Below are positions 16,926-25,353 of a stretch of DNA of 64,000 nt, in pieces. Under the pieces are notes generated by a model that saw nothing but the letters and a program-made list of their open reading frames with translations, did not search any database and had not been told where the DNA came from. Where the stretch lies: positions 62,001 through 126,000 of the forward strand of contig CAMCXK010000001.1 in the NCBI GenBank assembly GCA_945883435.1, read 5' to 3'. Position numbers and translations under genes: made by a program. How positions within the stretch are numbered: the first letter of the stretch is position 1; each line of letters begins with the position of its first letter. The DNA is from Chthoniobacter flavus. Its GTDB lineage: Bacteria; Verrucomicrobiota; Verrucomicrobiia; Chthoniobacterales; Terrimicrobiaceae.

Positions 16926-16946
16926 AGTTCTTTATTTGGTTGAGGT

Positions 16947-17444
16947 TTAGGACTGCGGAGAGGTGGTTGGCGTTTCTGTGGAGGCGGTGACCGGTGTGGT
17001 CGGCGGTGGAGTGGGTGCGGGAGGCATCGAAATACCAGTGATCAACTTGGTTTCATAGGTCTTGCCATTGACAACAACCGCCGGACTCCCGTCTTTCAGC
17101 GTGATGGCGTCAACCAAACCTTTGACCTCTCCGGTTGGGTCCGTGATCGTGACTTGACGCCCCAGATAAGCGGGGGCAGCCGCCATCTTTTGATCCGTCG
17201 TGAACGTATCGAAGGACTTCGACAGGTTGCGCATCTGTTCCAGCGAGGTGAAGTTTGCCATTTGGGCGATGAACTCCGTGTCTTTCATCGGATTCATCGG
17301 ATCTTGCGAGGTCAACTGCGTGGTAAGCAGTTTCATGAAGTCATCCGCTCCAAGCATTTGTTTGCCCGCGTTGCGGTTCATGCTTAAACCGGTAATGGGG
17401 TCTTTGGTGGTGGAGTTGACGGTGCCGACGAGTGGAATGGACAT
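16947..17444 (-). CDS. flgD: Flagellar hook assembly (cap) protein FlgD
   Basis: FlgD is the scaffold that caps the growing hook. The 165-residue protein contains the family motif DDFMKLLTTQLTSQDPMNPM and FIAQMANFTSLEQM in the N-terminal half. It is shorter than the enterobacterial form (about 230) and ends in a Pro/Thr-rich tail (from about residue 140). So the C-terminal FlgD Ig-like domains appear reduced. It sits 6 bases after the FliK-like gene and before flgE. Confidence 0.92.
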   Translation of the reverse strand: MSIPLVGTVNSTTKDPITGLSMNRNAGKQMLGADDFMKLLTTQLTSQDPMNPMKDTEFIAQMANFTSLEQMRNLSKSFDTFTTDQKMAAAPAYLGRQVTITDPTGEVKGLVDAITLKDGSPAVVVNGKTYETKLITGISMPPAPTPPPTTPVTASTETPTTSPQS

Positions 17445-17450
17445 AAGAAA

Positions 17451-18644
17451 TCAAGCCCAGAGTTGAACGGGTTGGTTGGAACGTGGGGTTGCGACAGGGT
17501 TGGCAGCGCGGCGTTTGCCGGTCATGGAAGCAGGGTTTTCATCCCGGCTTTCAAAAGGTGTTTGCCGACGGGGGGCGCGTTGGTCGGGGTCGTTGAAGGA
17601 ATCTTGAAACTGGGAGTCCGCGAACCGGTAGGGCCGGTCTTTTTGGTTGGAAAGGAATTCCGGCCAGGATTTTTGAAGGGCTTCCCGGAGGTCGGCGGAA
17701 TCGGTGGCGATGGCCGTGAACAACTCATTGCCTCGCAAGTTCAGGCGAATGCGAACTGAGTCCCCGGTATCCACAGTCAAATCGAGTTGAATTTGGGATC
17801 GGGTGGATTGGGACAGTTTAGCGGCTTCGATTTGCAGAAGCTTCAAAACTCCACTGGCGTCGGCGACATGGGCCCGGCTTGTGCCAAGTTGATGGGCTTG
17901 GGGGGTCGGGGTTGTGGGCGAAGTGGAAACGTGGTTGGGCGCTGTAACAAGAGGGTCGGGAGTGGTCGGGGTGGAAACCTGAAAGGCCTTCGAAGTGGAG
18001 ACGATTGGTGTGTCGCCAGCGGGCCCTGCCATGTCCGTAGGCGGGGTCTCTTGGGAGATCGCATCTTCATATGTGGCCAAAGAAACCATTTGTTCTTCGG
18101 AAGCAGATTCTGTGCCACTCGAGGAGGAGTCTTGACGGGTGGTTTGATCTTCCGAAAAATCCGTGGATTCTTTCTGGTCGTTCGGGCCTGCAACGGATGG
18201 TTCCAAGTCATCCGCCGGAGGGGAAACCGTCTCGGAGGAGAGGGGAGAGGGTTCGGGCTCTTCCGAAGATTCGTCAACGACGGGGGCGCTGTCCCCATCT
18301 TCCGGGACCTTTGCCTTGCCTTGAACCGGCGAACTCGGAGCTTCTTCGGTCGCTGGAGGAGTTTCGGCGGCGGACGCATTGGAAGCCTCTCCGAGCGCGG
18401 GATTCTCCAAAGTTGTGGGGGGCGGCGGGGAGTGATCGTTGACTGCTGGCGTGGCAAATTCCAAAACGACTGGAGATTTCTTCTTGGGCGGGGCCACGGG
18501 CTCTTCGAAGGAGGGTTCCTCATCCGGCAAAAAAGACTCGAAGGATGAAGATCCGCGATTTCCTGGCTTGCCGACCGCACTCATTCCCCAAAATCCGTTG
18601 CTCTCGGCGGGAGCAGGTGGCAGGGCAGGGGAGGCGGGGTTCAT
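17451..18644 (-). CDS. fliK: FliK-like flagellar hook-length control protein
   Basis: The 397-residue protein has a long disordered, Glu/Pro/Ser/Thr-rich region (about 1-260) and a compact C-terminal region (about 265-345) with SQIQLDLTVDTGDSVRIRLN and REALQKSWPEFL, which resembles the FliK C-terminal domain. FliK measures hook length and triggers the FlhB switch. The call rests on architecture plus its place directly before flgD-flgE; sequence identity is weak. It is the first gene of the motility run and is divergent from lptD. Confidence 0.75.
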   Translation of the reverse strand: MNPASPALPPAPAESNGFWGMSAVGKPGNRGSSSFESFLPDEEPSFEEPVAPPKKKSPVVLEFATPAVNDHSPPPPTTLENPALGEASNASAAETPPATEEAPSSPVQGKAKVPEDGDSAPVVDESSEEPEPSPLSSETVSPPADDLEPSVAGPNDQKESTDFSEDQTTRQDSSSSGTESASEEQMVSLATYEDAISQETPPTDMAGPAGDTPIVSTSKAFQVSTPTTPDPLVTAPNHVSTSPTTPTPQAHQLGTSRAHVADASGVLKLLQIEAAKLSQSTRSQIQLDLTVDTGDSVRIRLNLRGNELFTAIATDSADLREALQKSWPEFLSNQKDRPYRFADSQFQDSFNDPDQRAPRRQTPFESRDENPASMTGKRRAANPVATPRSNQPVQLWA

Positions 18645-18655
18645 GGATGCATCAC

Positions 18656-18672
18656 AGCAGATTTGATGCCAG
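18656..18672 (-). promoter_or_regulatory. Weak sigma-54-like site upstream of the fliK-led run
   Basis: On the minus strand the sequence is CTGGCAT-N5-CTGCT, with the GG and GC of the two elements correctly spaced (ten bases between). Both boxes deviate from consensus. The implied start near 18645 abuts the fliK ATG at 18644, so it fits only if translation starts further in, for example at codon 21, or the transcript is leaderless. Confidence 0.25.
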
Positions 18673-18755
18673 TTTTAAAATCTCCAGCTCTGGAAAATCG
18701 GATGCCGGAATTTGTGACTTGCGTGACGCTAACGAGGGGGGTAGAAACGCCGCTC

Positions 18756-21059
18756 ATGATTTTCCGTTGCCTGCTCATGATATTGCTGGCTGGGGCCTCG
18801 CTGGCGCAGGCCCAGTTTGCGAGTTTCGGCGATGCGCCGGTGGAAATCACGGCAGATGGCAACACACGGTTCGACGAAGGGGTGGCGATTGCGGAGGACA
18901 ACGTGCAAATTCACTACGGCAAATACAGTATTTTCTGCGATTACGCCGAATACAACCCTGATACGAGAGATGTGCTCTTGGTGGGAAACATCCGGGTTTA
19001 CACTCCCGACCAGATTCTAACCGGCCAGCGGGCGTTGTTCAATCTGGAGAGCAAGCAAATGCGGGCTCTGGAATTCTCTGGTGCCCAGCCCCCCTATTTT
19101 TTTGATTCGCTCAGCCTCCGGGCCCCCTCTCAAAACGAGTTTCGCATACGAAATGCTTCATTAACGACGCATGATTCCTCGCAGCCCGACTTCCGGCTGC
19201 GTCCACGGACGATGCGGTTTTACCCGAATAGTCGGGTGATCATGACCAATACGACGTTGTTCGTCGGTCAGACCCCCGTGTTTTGGTTTCCCTACCTTTA
19301 CGCCAACTTGGACAGTGCGGGGTTTGAATTTTTGCCGGGATACGATTCTTCTTGGGGGGCTTACTTGTTGTTGGGCTATTCGTTCCCGCTCACCGAGGGG
19401 ATCGATGCGCGGGTCCGGCTCGAGGAGCGCACGGAGTTGGGGCCTTCGATCGGGCTTGATTTGGATGATGCGTTCGGACCCGACAAACGGAATTTTGGCA
19501 AGCTTCGGGCTGACTACGTTTTTCAGACGGCGGATATGACCACGGTGGAGGCGCCCGGCGAGCCGGCTGAAACGCGCACGCGAAACCGCTACCGGGTGGC
19601 GTTCCAACAGCGTCTCTTTTTCGCCGACGACATTTATGGGACGGCAAACATCAACGTGCTGAGCGACGTGGACTTTTTAGAGGACTTCTATCGCCGCGAA
19701 TATGCGCTGGATCCGCAGCCCGACAATGCGCTTTCCCTCACGAAATGGGATGAAGTCTACACATTGACGTTGCTTGGCCGTTGGCAAGTGAACGATTTTC
19801 AGGATGTCACCGAGCGCAAGCCGGAATTGGTTTTTGATTTCAAGCAGCAGCCGTTTTTTGGACTTCCGGTGCAGTATGACGGGGAAACCGGGGTCGCCTC
19901 GCTTGCCCGGGCGTTTTCGAACAATCCGTCGTTTGGCGAGACCGAGTATCCCGACTACGCAGCCACCCGGTTCGACACGTTTCACCAATGGTCGCTGCCG
20001 CAACGGTTTTTCGAGTGGTTGAACATCACCCCGCGGGTCGGCATCCGGGGCACGTATTATAGTCAGAGCGGACGCTTCGTGCCGCAGGCGGGGGGAGACA
20101 CGGCCTACGATCCTGTGAGCGGAGAGGTGACGGTCCTCCAGCCCACGATCGAAAGCAATCCTTTAAACAATCCTTCGCCCACGCTGCAGACCGAGGGAGC
20201 GGTATTCCGGCCGATTGCGAACTACGGGTTGACGATGTCCACGAAATTCTCCCGCACCTTCGAGCAGATCCAGAGCCGTGTGCTGGGGTTGGACGGATTG
20301 CGGCATGTTGTGGAGCCGTATTTGAACTACTCGGGAGTCTACAACATGGGGGCCAGCCCGGATCGGATTTACCAGTTCGACCGTGTGGTTCCCTCCACCC
20401 AGTTGTTGCCTTTGGATTTTCCGCAGTTCACGGCCATCGACTCTTTGGACACTTGGAATATTACACGGTTGGGGGTTTCCCATCGATTGCAAACACGCCG
20501 CAACAACGAGACCTACCAGTGGCTGACCTGGAACTCGTTTCTGGATTTGAATTTCGAAAATCCCTACTCGGACGGACCGGTTTCAAACGCTTTCAATGTC
20601 ATTCGATTCAATCCGGTTCATTGGACCAGCCTTGGAATCGCCTCCCAACTTCCTGTGGTCACCGAGGGGTTCACGGAAATCAACACTTCTTTGTCATTTA
20701 TGCCGGCCCGGGATTTTCGGTTTGCCATCGGCCATCGCTACATCGACGGGAACGATTTTTTCTCGGATAACAGCCAGCTTGACTTTTTTGCCTTTTGGAG
20801 GCTGAACGACAACTGGAGCGTGAGCCTCTATGAGCAATACGAATTTGTCTCCCAAGTCATGCAATACCAGCGCTATTTTATCAACCGCGACCTCACAAGT
20901 TGGGTCGCCTCGATCGGGGCCGAGGTGCGCGACAATCTTGGCGGCGACCAGGAGTATGGGTTTCTGCTAATGATGACGCTCAAAGACGCTCCACAGATCA
21001 CCCTCCCTGTTGCCTTCAGCCAAGGTCCGTCCCAGCAACCGGCGGGCGCTGTTGATTGA
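18756..21059 (+). CDS. lptD: LPS-assembly outer membrane protein LptD
   Basis: LptD is the beta-barrel that inserts lipopolysaccharide into the outer leaflet. From the ATG at 18756 the protein is 767 residues: a signal peptide (MIFRCLLMILLAGASLAQAQ), a periplasmic OstA/LptA-like beta-jellyroll (about 25-200; EDNVQIHYGKYSIFCDYAEY), and a long barrel domain (WFPYLYANLDSAGFEFLPGY, SFPLTEG, and repeated aromatic strands). The frame extends 31 codons upstream, but that stretch has no signal-like character. Few cysteines are visible, so the disulfide pattern known from E. coli is not obvious. It shows the organism makes LPS-like lipid. Confidence 0.9.
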   Translation: MIFRCLLMILLAGASLAQAQFASFGDAPVEITADGNTRFDEGVAIAEDNVQIHYGKYSIFCDYAEYNPDTRDVLLVGNIRVYTPDQILTGQRALFNLESKQMRALEFSGAQPPYFFDSLSLRAPSQNEFRIRNASLTTHDSSQPDFRLRPRTMRFYPNSRVIMTNTTLFVGQTPVFWFPYLYANLDSAGFEFLPGYDSSWGAYLLLGYSFPLTEGIDARVRLEERTELGPSIGLDLDDAFGPDKRNFGKLRADYVFQTADMTTVEAPGEPAETRTRNRYRVAFQQRLFFADDIYGTANINVLSDVDFLEDFYRREYALDPQPDNALSLTKWDEVYTLTLLGRWQVNDFQDVTERKPELVFDFKQQPFFGLPVQYDGETGVASLARAFSNNPSFGETEYPDYAATRFDTFHQWSLPQRFFEWLNITPRVGIRGTYYSQSGRFVPQAGGDTAYDPVSGEVTVLQPTIESNPLNNPSPTLQTEGAVFRPIANYGLTMSTKFSRTFEQIQSRVLGLDGLRHVVEPYLNYSGVYNMGASPDRIYQFDRVVPSTQLLPLDFPQFTAIDSLDTWNITRLGVSHRLQTRRNNETYQWLTWNSFLDLNFENPYSDGPVSNAFNVIRFNPVHWTSLGIASQLPVVTEGFTEINTSLSFMPARDFRFAIGHRYIDGNDFFSDNSQLDFFAFWRLNDNWSVSLYEQYEFVSQVMQYQRYFINRDLTSWVASIGAEVRDNLGGDQEYGFLLMMTLKDAPQITLPVAFSQGPSQQPAGAVD

Positions 21060-21085
21060 TTTTCAAACCCACACACACTCCATCC

Positions 21086-22390
21086 ATGAAACTCTGCATT
21101 ATTGGTTCCGGCTATGTTGGCCTTGTCTCGGGCGCTTGTTTCGCCGAGGTCGGTCACAATGTGATCTGCGTCGACAACAACTCCAAAAAGGTTGAGCAAC
21201 TCCAAGCCGGCAAGATTCCGATTTACGAACCCGGTCTCGAAGATTTGATCCACCGCAATGTGGCGGCGAAGCGGTTGCACTTCACGACCAGCACCGAAGA
21301 GGGGGTGGATGGTTCCGACGTGGTGTTTATCGCCGTGCCTACGCCCCCCCAAGCTGATGGCAGTGTTGATCTTTCCTACATCGAAAAAGTGGCGCGCGAG
21401 ATCGCCGCTGTGCTCAAGCCGGGTCAATACCGCGTGATCGTGGACAAAAGCACGGTGCCGGTGAAAACCGGCGAGAAGGTGGCCGATACGATTCGCCGAT
21501 ACAACAAGGGCGGAGCGGAATTCGACGTGGTGAGCAACCCTGAATTTCTCCGGGAGGGCTGTGCGGTGCCCGATCTCATGAAGCCCGACCGCATTGTGAT
21601 CGGAGGCAACAGCGAGCGCGCGGTCGCCCTCATGCAGAAAATTTATGAGCCATTCATGGCGCCGGTGCTCGTCACCGACATCAATTCCGCCGAACTCATC
21701 AAGCACGCGGCCAATTCGTTTCTCGCCCTGAAAATTTCCTACATCAACGCGGTGGCCCGGATTTGCGAAGCCAGCGGAGCCGATGTGGAAAAAGTTGCCG
21801 ATGGGATCGGCATGGACCGTCGGATCGGCCGGAACTTCTTGAACGCCGGCATTGGCTACGGTGGATCTTGTTTCCCCAAGGACATCGCCGCCTTCATCGC
21901 CATCAGTGAGGATCTCGGTGTGCCGTTTACATTGTTGAAGGAAGTGGAAAAAATCAATCGCAGCCAGCGCGAGCGTTTTCTGGCCAAAATCCGGGAGGCT
22001 CTTTGGGTGCTGAAAGATAAAAAAATCGCCGTGTGGGGTCTGACATTCAAGCCGGACACCGATGACGTCCGCTGCTCGGTTGCTATTGACGTGGTGAACG
22101 ACCTTGTCCGCGAGGGTGCGGAGGTCACTGTTTACGATCCCAAGGGCACGGAAAAAGCCCTTGAGTTCAACTTGATTCCCGGGGCCCGTATCGCGGCATC
22201 GCCTCTGGAGGCTGCCACCGGCGCGGAAGCGCTCGTGATCGCGACCGAGTGGAAGGAGTTCACCACCGTGGATCTGGAGGCGCTGCATGAATCCATGCAC
22301 ACCGCACTGATCTTCGACGGGCGGAACCTCCTCGATCCTGCGACAGCAAGGGCCGCCGGTTTCCGCTACACCAGCATCGGGCGCGGTTGA
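21086..22390 (+). CDS. ugd: UDP-glucose/UDP-hexose 6-dehydrogenase
   Basis: This NAD-dependent enzyme oxidises UDP-glucose to UDP-glucuronate for surface polysaccharides. The 434-residue protein starts MKLCIIGSGYVGLVSGACFA (dinucleotide fold). It has DKSTVPVKTGE and NPEFLREG, the catalytic region GIGYGGSCFPKDIAAF with the nucleophilic cysteine, and KIAVWGLTFKPDTDDVR at the C-terminal domain. The start at 21086 is preceded by a C/A-rich leader and no Shine-Dalgarno; the frame is open 10 codons further. It follows lptD by 26 bases and is probably co-transcribed. A GDP-mannose or other UDP-sugar dehydrogenase is less likely. Confidence 0.93.
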   Translation: MKLCIIGSGYVGLVSGACFAEVGHNVICVDNNSKKVEQLQAGKIPIYEPGLEDLIHRNVAAKRLHFTTSTEEGVDGSDVVFIAVPTPPQADGSVDLSYIEKVAREIAAVLKPGQYRVIVDKSTVPVKTGEKVADTIRRYNKGGAEFDVVSNPEFLREGCAVPDLMKPDRIVIGGNSERAVALMQKIYEPFMAPVLVTDINSAELIKHAANSFLALKISYINAVARICEASGADVEKVADGIGMDRRIGRNFLNAGIGYGGSCFPKDIAAFIAISEDLGVPFTLLKEVEKINRSQRERFLAKIREALWVLKDKKIAVWGLTFKPDTDDVRCSVAIDVVNDLVREGAEVTVYDPKGTEKALEFNLIPGARIAASPLEAATGAEALVIATEWKEFTTVDLEALHESMHTALIFDGRNLLDPATARAAGFRYTSIGRG

Positions 22391-22440
22391 TCTCCTTCAC
22401 GCGGGGGGGCAACCCCGGCGCCGGAGAGTCTTCGTGGCTC

Positions 22441-23946
22441 TCAAAGCCGCCCGCTGCCGTAGCTGAGCGCCACCAAACTCATGGCCAAGGCTTGATCCGC
22501 CTCCGCCGAGAAGGCGGCTGCCTGCGAATGCAAGGCGCGGGCTTCGAGCAATTCCTCGATCGGAGTGATCCCCTGTTCGAATCCGGCTCTTTTCGCATCG
22601 TAGGTTGAGAGGGAAGCCTTGAGGAGCGCGGAGGCCGCATCGCGTCGCGCCAAGGAGGTTTTGGAACGGGTGTAACCTCTCCAGACCTCGGCGATTGCCT
22701 TGTCACGGGATTGGCGCACTTCCTCTTCGGCTTGTTTCCATGCGGCCTCGGCGGACTTGACTTTTTCCCTGTCGGCAAAACCTGTGAAAACCGGCCACTC
22801 GACGTTCAGGAATCCCCCGTAGGTTTGGAGTCCGATCCCGAGTTGGTCAAGCGGGCCCACGCCGGATACCGTGGTGTCGAGGTAGGAATAGTCGGCGAGA
22901 CCAGTGAGTGAAAGCTTGGGAAGTCCCTCGGACTTGGCGGCGCGCAGTTTGGATTCCGCGGCTTGTGCCAGGGCGACTTTGCCAAGGAGGTCGGGACGGC
23001 GCCGCAAGGCGGAGGACAGGTAGTTCTCCAGAGGTTCGCGAAATGCCTCACCCAGGCGCGCAAAATCGGCTTCTGCGATATCCAGCGGGGTGCCGGGCTC
23101 GAGTCCGGCGGCTTCGGCAAGATCGACCATTGCCAAATCCGATTTTGCCCGGATGTTGGCCAGTTCAAAGTCCGCCTGAGCCTTGGCCTGCCTGGCTTGG
23201 AGGAGAAGAGGTTCCGTGACAAGGCCCTGTCGGAAGCGGTCCTCGGCAGCCCCCAGGATGCCCTCGGCGGATGCCGAAGCGGATTCGGCGGCAAGGGTTT
23301 GGGTGCGTGCGGCTAGAACGGCGTAGTAGGCTTCTGTGACCTTGAAAACCACCGACTGGTGAGCGGCGTTGAAGGCGAATTGGGCGGCCGTTTCTGTGGA
23401 GAGAGCGGCCTTGTGCAGGGCGTTCCGGGTGCCGAAGTCGAGCAACAGCCACCGGAGGGCCGCCCCCGCCTTGTAGGCTTGAAAGACTCCGGAAGCCTGC
23501 TGGTCCAGACTGATTTCCGAAGGAAGTGCCCCCGCCAGAATCGCACCGATCAGCCCGGGTTGGTTTTGCAATCCGGAAAGATTGTTGTTGGCGTGAATGT
23601 TCAAATCCCACGCCCCGCCACCGTAGGATGCGAGGATGGCGAGCATTGGATAGTATTCGGCCCGCGTCAGTCCGCTGAGCGCAGCCGCTTGACGGGCGGA
23701 TTCCCAGGCGATGCGCGTGCTGTGGTTGTTTGATTGGGCGAGGTCGATGAGGTCGGCCAGCGCCAGTTGTTTTTGGGGAAGCGGCTGCGCCGGTCGGGCG
23801 GCAATCCGGTTCAAGCGATCCGCCAGGAGGGGGGCGGAAGGAGTCTGGCAGCGGTCGGACGGGTCTGCTGGAAGGCGCGCCACTTTGGAAGTGGAGCAAC
23901 CTGCCGTGGTCAGAACCGTCAAAAACAAGCACCCGAGCGTCCGCAC
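22441..23946 (-). CDS. TolC-family outer membrane efflux lipoprotein (MdtP-like)
   Basis: The 501-residue protein begins with a lipoprotein signal (LTVLTTAGC, Cys17) and contains two repeated outer-membrane-efflux modules (about 60-280 and 290-495) with long helices, e.g. QAKAQADFELANIRAKSDLA and FEQGITPIEELLEARALHSQ. It supplies the outer membrane channel of a tripartite pump. It is divergent from ytcA-mdtN-mdtO with 91 bases between the starts. E. coli has these parts in one operon as ytcA-mdtNOP, so it is most likely the channel for that pump. The substrate is unknown. Confidence 0.88.
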   Translation of the reverse strand: MRTLGCLFLTVLTTAGCSTSKVARLPADPSDRCQTPSAPLLADRLNRIAARPAQPLPQKQLALADLIDLAQSNNHSTRIAWESARQAAALSGLTRAEYYPMLAILASYGGGAWDLNIHANNNLSGLQNQPGLIGAILAGALPSEISLDQQASGVFQAYKAGAALRWLLLDFGTRNALHKAALSTETAAQFAFNAAHQSVVFKVTEAYYAVLAARTQTLAAESASASAEGILGAAEDRFRQGLVTEPLLLQARQAKAQADFELANIRAKSDLAMVDLAEAAGLEPGTPLDIAEADFARLGEAFREPLENYLSSALRRRPDLLGKVALAQAAESKLRAAKSEGLPKLSLTGLADYSYLDTTVSGVGPLDQLGIGLQTYGGFLNVEWPVFTGFADREKVKSAEAAWKQAEEEVRQSRDKAIAEVWRGYTRSKTSLARRDAASALLKASLSTYDAKRAGFEQGITPIEELLEARALHSQAAAFSAEADQALAMSLVALSYGSGRL

Positions 23947-24037
23947 TGGCGAAGCGATACCGCTCCTCCTGGCGTTTGTCGAGAAGCGATGGGCTTTTCC
24001 CTTGTTGCCAACACGCGTGAAGGATACTCAAACCGGA

Positions 24038-24289
24038 ATGCAGCGTGTTTTCATGGCCGGCGCAGCGGTTCATTTTTTGGCGGGTTGCTCCCCGACGCTT
24101 TCGATTGGGGGAGCCTACTACCCGGCGTGGCTGGTGTGCATCGCAACCGGTGTTGTCGGAGCCATGATCGGCCGCGCCATTTTAATCAAGACGGGCTGGG
24201 ACGGGTTTTTAAGACCCCGCACCCTGGTTTACCCGGCGCTGGCCGTGCTGGTTTCCCTTGGTGTTTGGTTTTTCCTTTTTCGACCATGA
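24038..24289 (+). CDS. ytcA: YtcA-like small lipoprotein/membrane protein of the efflux operon
   Basis: The 83-residue protein has a lipobox-like LAGC (Cys17), GGAYYPAWLVC as in the YtcA family, and two hydrophobic helices (about 29-50 and 63-82). YtcA accompanies the MdtNOP efflux genes in enterobacteria. The ATG at 24038 was chosen because it gives the lipobox at the right distance, although the frame is open far upstream. It overlaps the membrane-fusion gene by ATGA. Its function is unknown beyond the association. Confidence 0.78.
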   Translation: MQRVFMAGAAVHFLAGCSPTLSIGGAYYPAWLVCIATGVVGAMIGRAILIKTGWDGFLRPRTLVYPALAVLVSLGVWFFLFRP

Positions 24290-25350
24290 ATGTTCATTCC
24301 ACCGGCTTGGAAGAGCCTCCACCCGATCATAAAAAATCCGCGGCCGGCCTGTTGGCGGGCCTTTCCACCATCGTGCTGGCCTGTGCGATTGGATTGTTTG
24401 CCTGGTCCTGGGTTGGTAGACACCCCCAATCGGACGATGCAGTGGTAACGGCTCCGGTCTTTGGAATCGCCCCGAGGGTTTCCGGCCCGATTGTTTCACT
24501 TCCGGTTTCCAACAATGCCAGGGTGGCCAAGGGGGAGGTGCTTTTTGAAATCGACCCCGAACCCTATCGACTGGCTGTGGAGGCCGCTGCCGCGAACCTT
24601 GCCGCCGCCGACGGCGAATTGGAAAATCTTCGGGGACTCATCGCATCGCAAAAGGATCAAGTTTCGGTGGCTTCCGCGGCGCTTCGCAAGGCCGAGGCCG
24701 CCGAAGCCGAGGCCCGGGAGACTTACAACCGACTGCTGCCGCTTCTGGAAAAAAAATACGTGACCCCTGAAAAGCTGGATGCCTCGAAAAGGTCCTTGGA
24801 GTCGGCCACCGCGGGCGTCGAGGCCGCACAAGCCGAGGTGTCTGCCGCCCGTTCCGCCATTCAAAGCCCGGCCGCCCTCGAGGCCCGGCGCTCCGCCATG
24901 CTGGCAACGCTCGAACAAGCCAAACTGGCCCTGCGTGATTGCACGGTTCGTGCTCCGGTCGATGCCTTGGTCACAGGAATGGAACTTGCCGAGGGGGCGT
25001 TTGCGCGAACCGCTGTGGACACGTTCAAGGTTATCGATACGGGGGATTGGGCTGTCACCGCGAATTTCCGCGAGAGCCAACTTCGAAATATCCGCCCCGG
25101 CCAGAAGGCGGTGGTGCAACTCATGACCGCTCCGGAGCGGAAATTCGATGGCGAGGTCGAAAGTATCGGTTGGGGCGTGACGCCCCTTCCGGAGGATCCC
25201 TTTGCAGGATTGCCAATCGTCAAGCGGGAGCTCGACTGGGTGCGGTTGGCCCAAAAATTTCCCGTCAAAGTGCGTCTTCCCGCCGATGTTCCCACGGATT
25301 TGCTAAGAGTTGGCTCGACCGCGACGGTCACCATCCAGCCCACCCGCTGA
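24286..25350 (+). CDS. mdtN: HlyD-family membrane fusion protein (MdtN-like)
   Basis: The 354-residue adaptor has one N-terminal membrane helix (LLAGLSTIVLACAIGLFAWS), a lipoyl half-motif (VSGPIVSLPVSNNARVAKGE and VLFEIDPEPYRLAVE), a long alpha hairpin (about 95-215) and a second half-motif CTVRAPVDALVTGMELAEGA. This is the standard HlyD/EmrA layout linking inner membrane pump to outer channel. It is coupled to ytcA by ATGA and is followed 3 bases later by the FUSC pump gene. Confidence 0.92.
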   Translation: MNVHSTGLEEPPPDHKKSAAGLLAGLSTIVLACAIGLFAWSWVGRHPQSDDAVVTAPVFGIAPRVSGPIVSLPVSNNARVAKGEVLFEIDPEPYRLAVEAAAANLAAADGELENLRGLIASQKDQVSVASAALRKAEAAEAEARETYNRLLPLLEKKYVTPEKLDASKRSLESATAGVEAAQAEVSAARSAIQSPAALEARRSAMLATLEQAKLALRDCTVRAPVDALVTGMELAEGAFARTAVDTFKVIDTGDWAVTANFRESQLRNIRPGQKAVVQLMTAPERKFDGEVESIGWGVTPLPEDPFAGLPIVKRELDWVRLAQKFPVKVRLPADVPTDLLRVGSTATVTIQPTR

Positions 25351-25353
25351 TTC

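Noticed and set aside
20873-22300. A 475-residue minus-strand frame opposite ugd and the lptD end
   Set aside because: It is a shadow of ugd, with His/Arg/Gly-rich composition and no family motifs.
22403-22442. Small GC-rich hairpins between ugd and the TolC-like gene as a bidirectional terminator
   Set aside because: The stems are only 5 bases, lack T tracts, and one reaches into the TolC-like stop codon.
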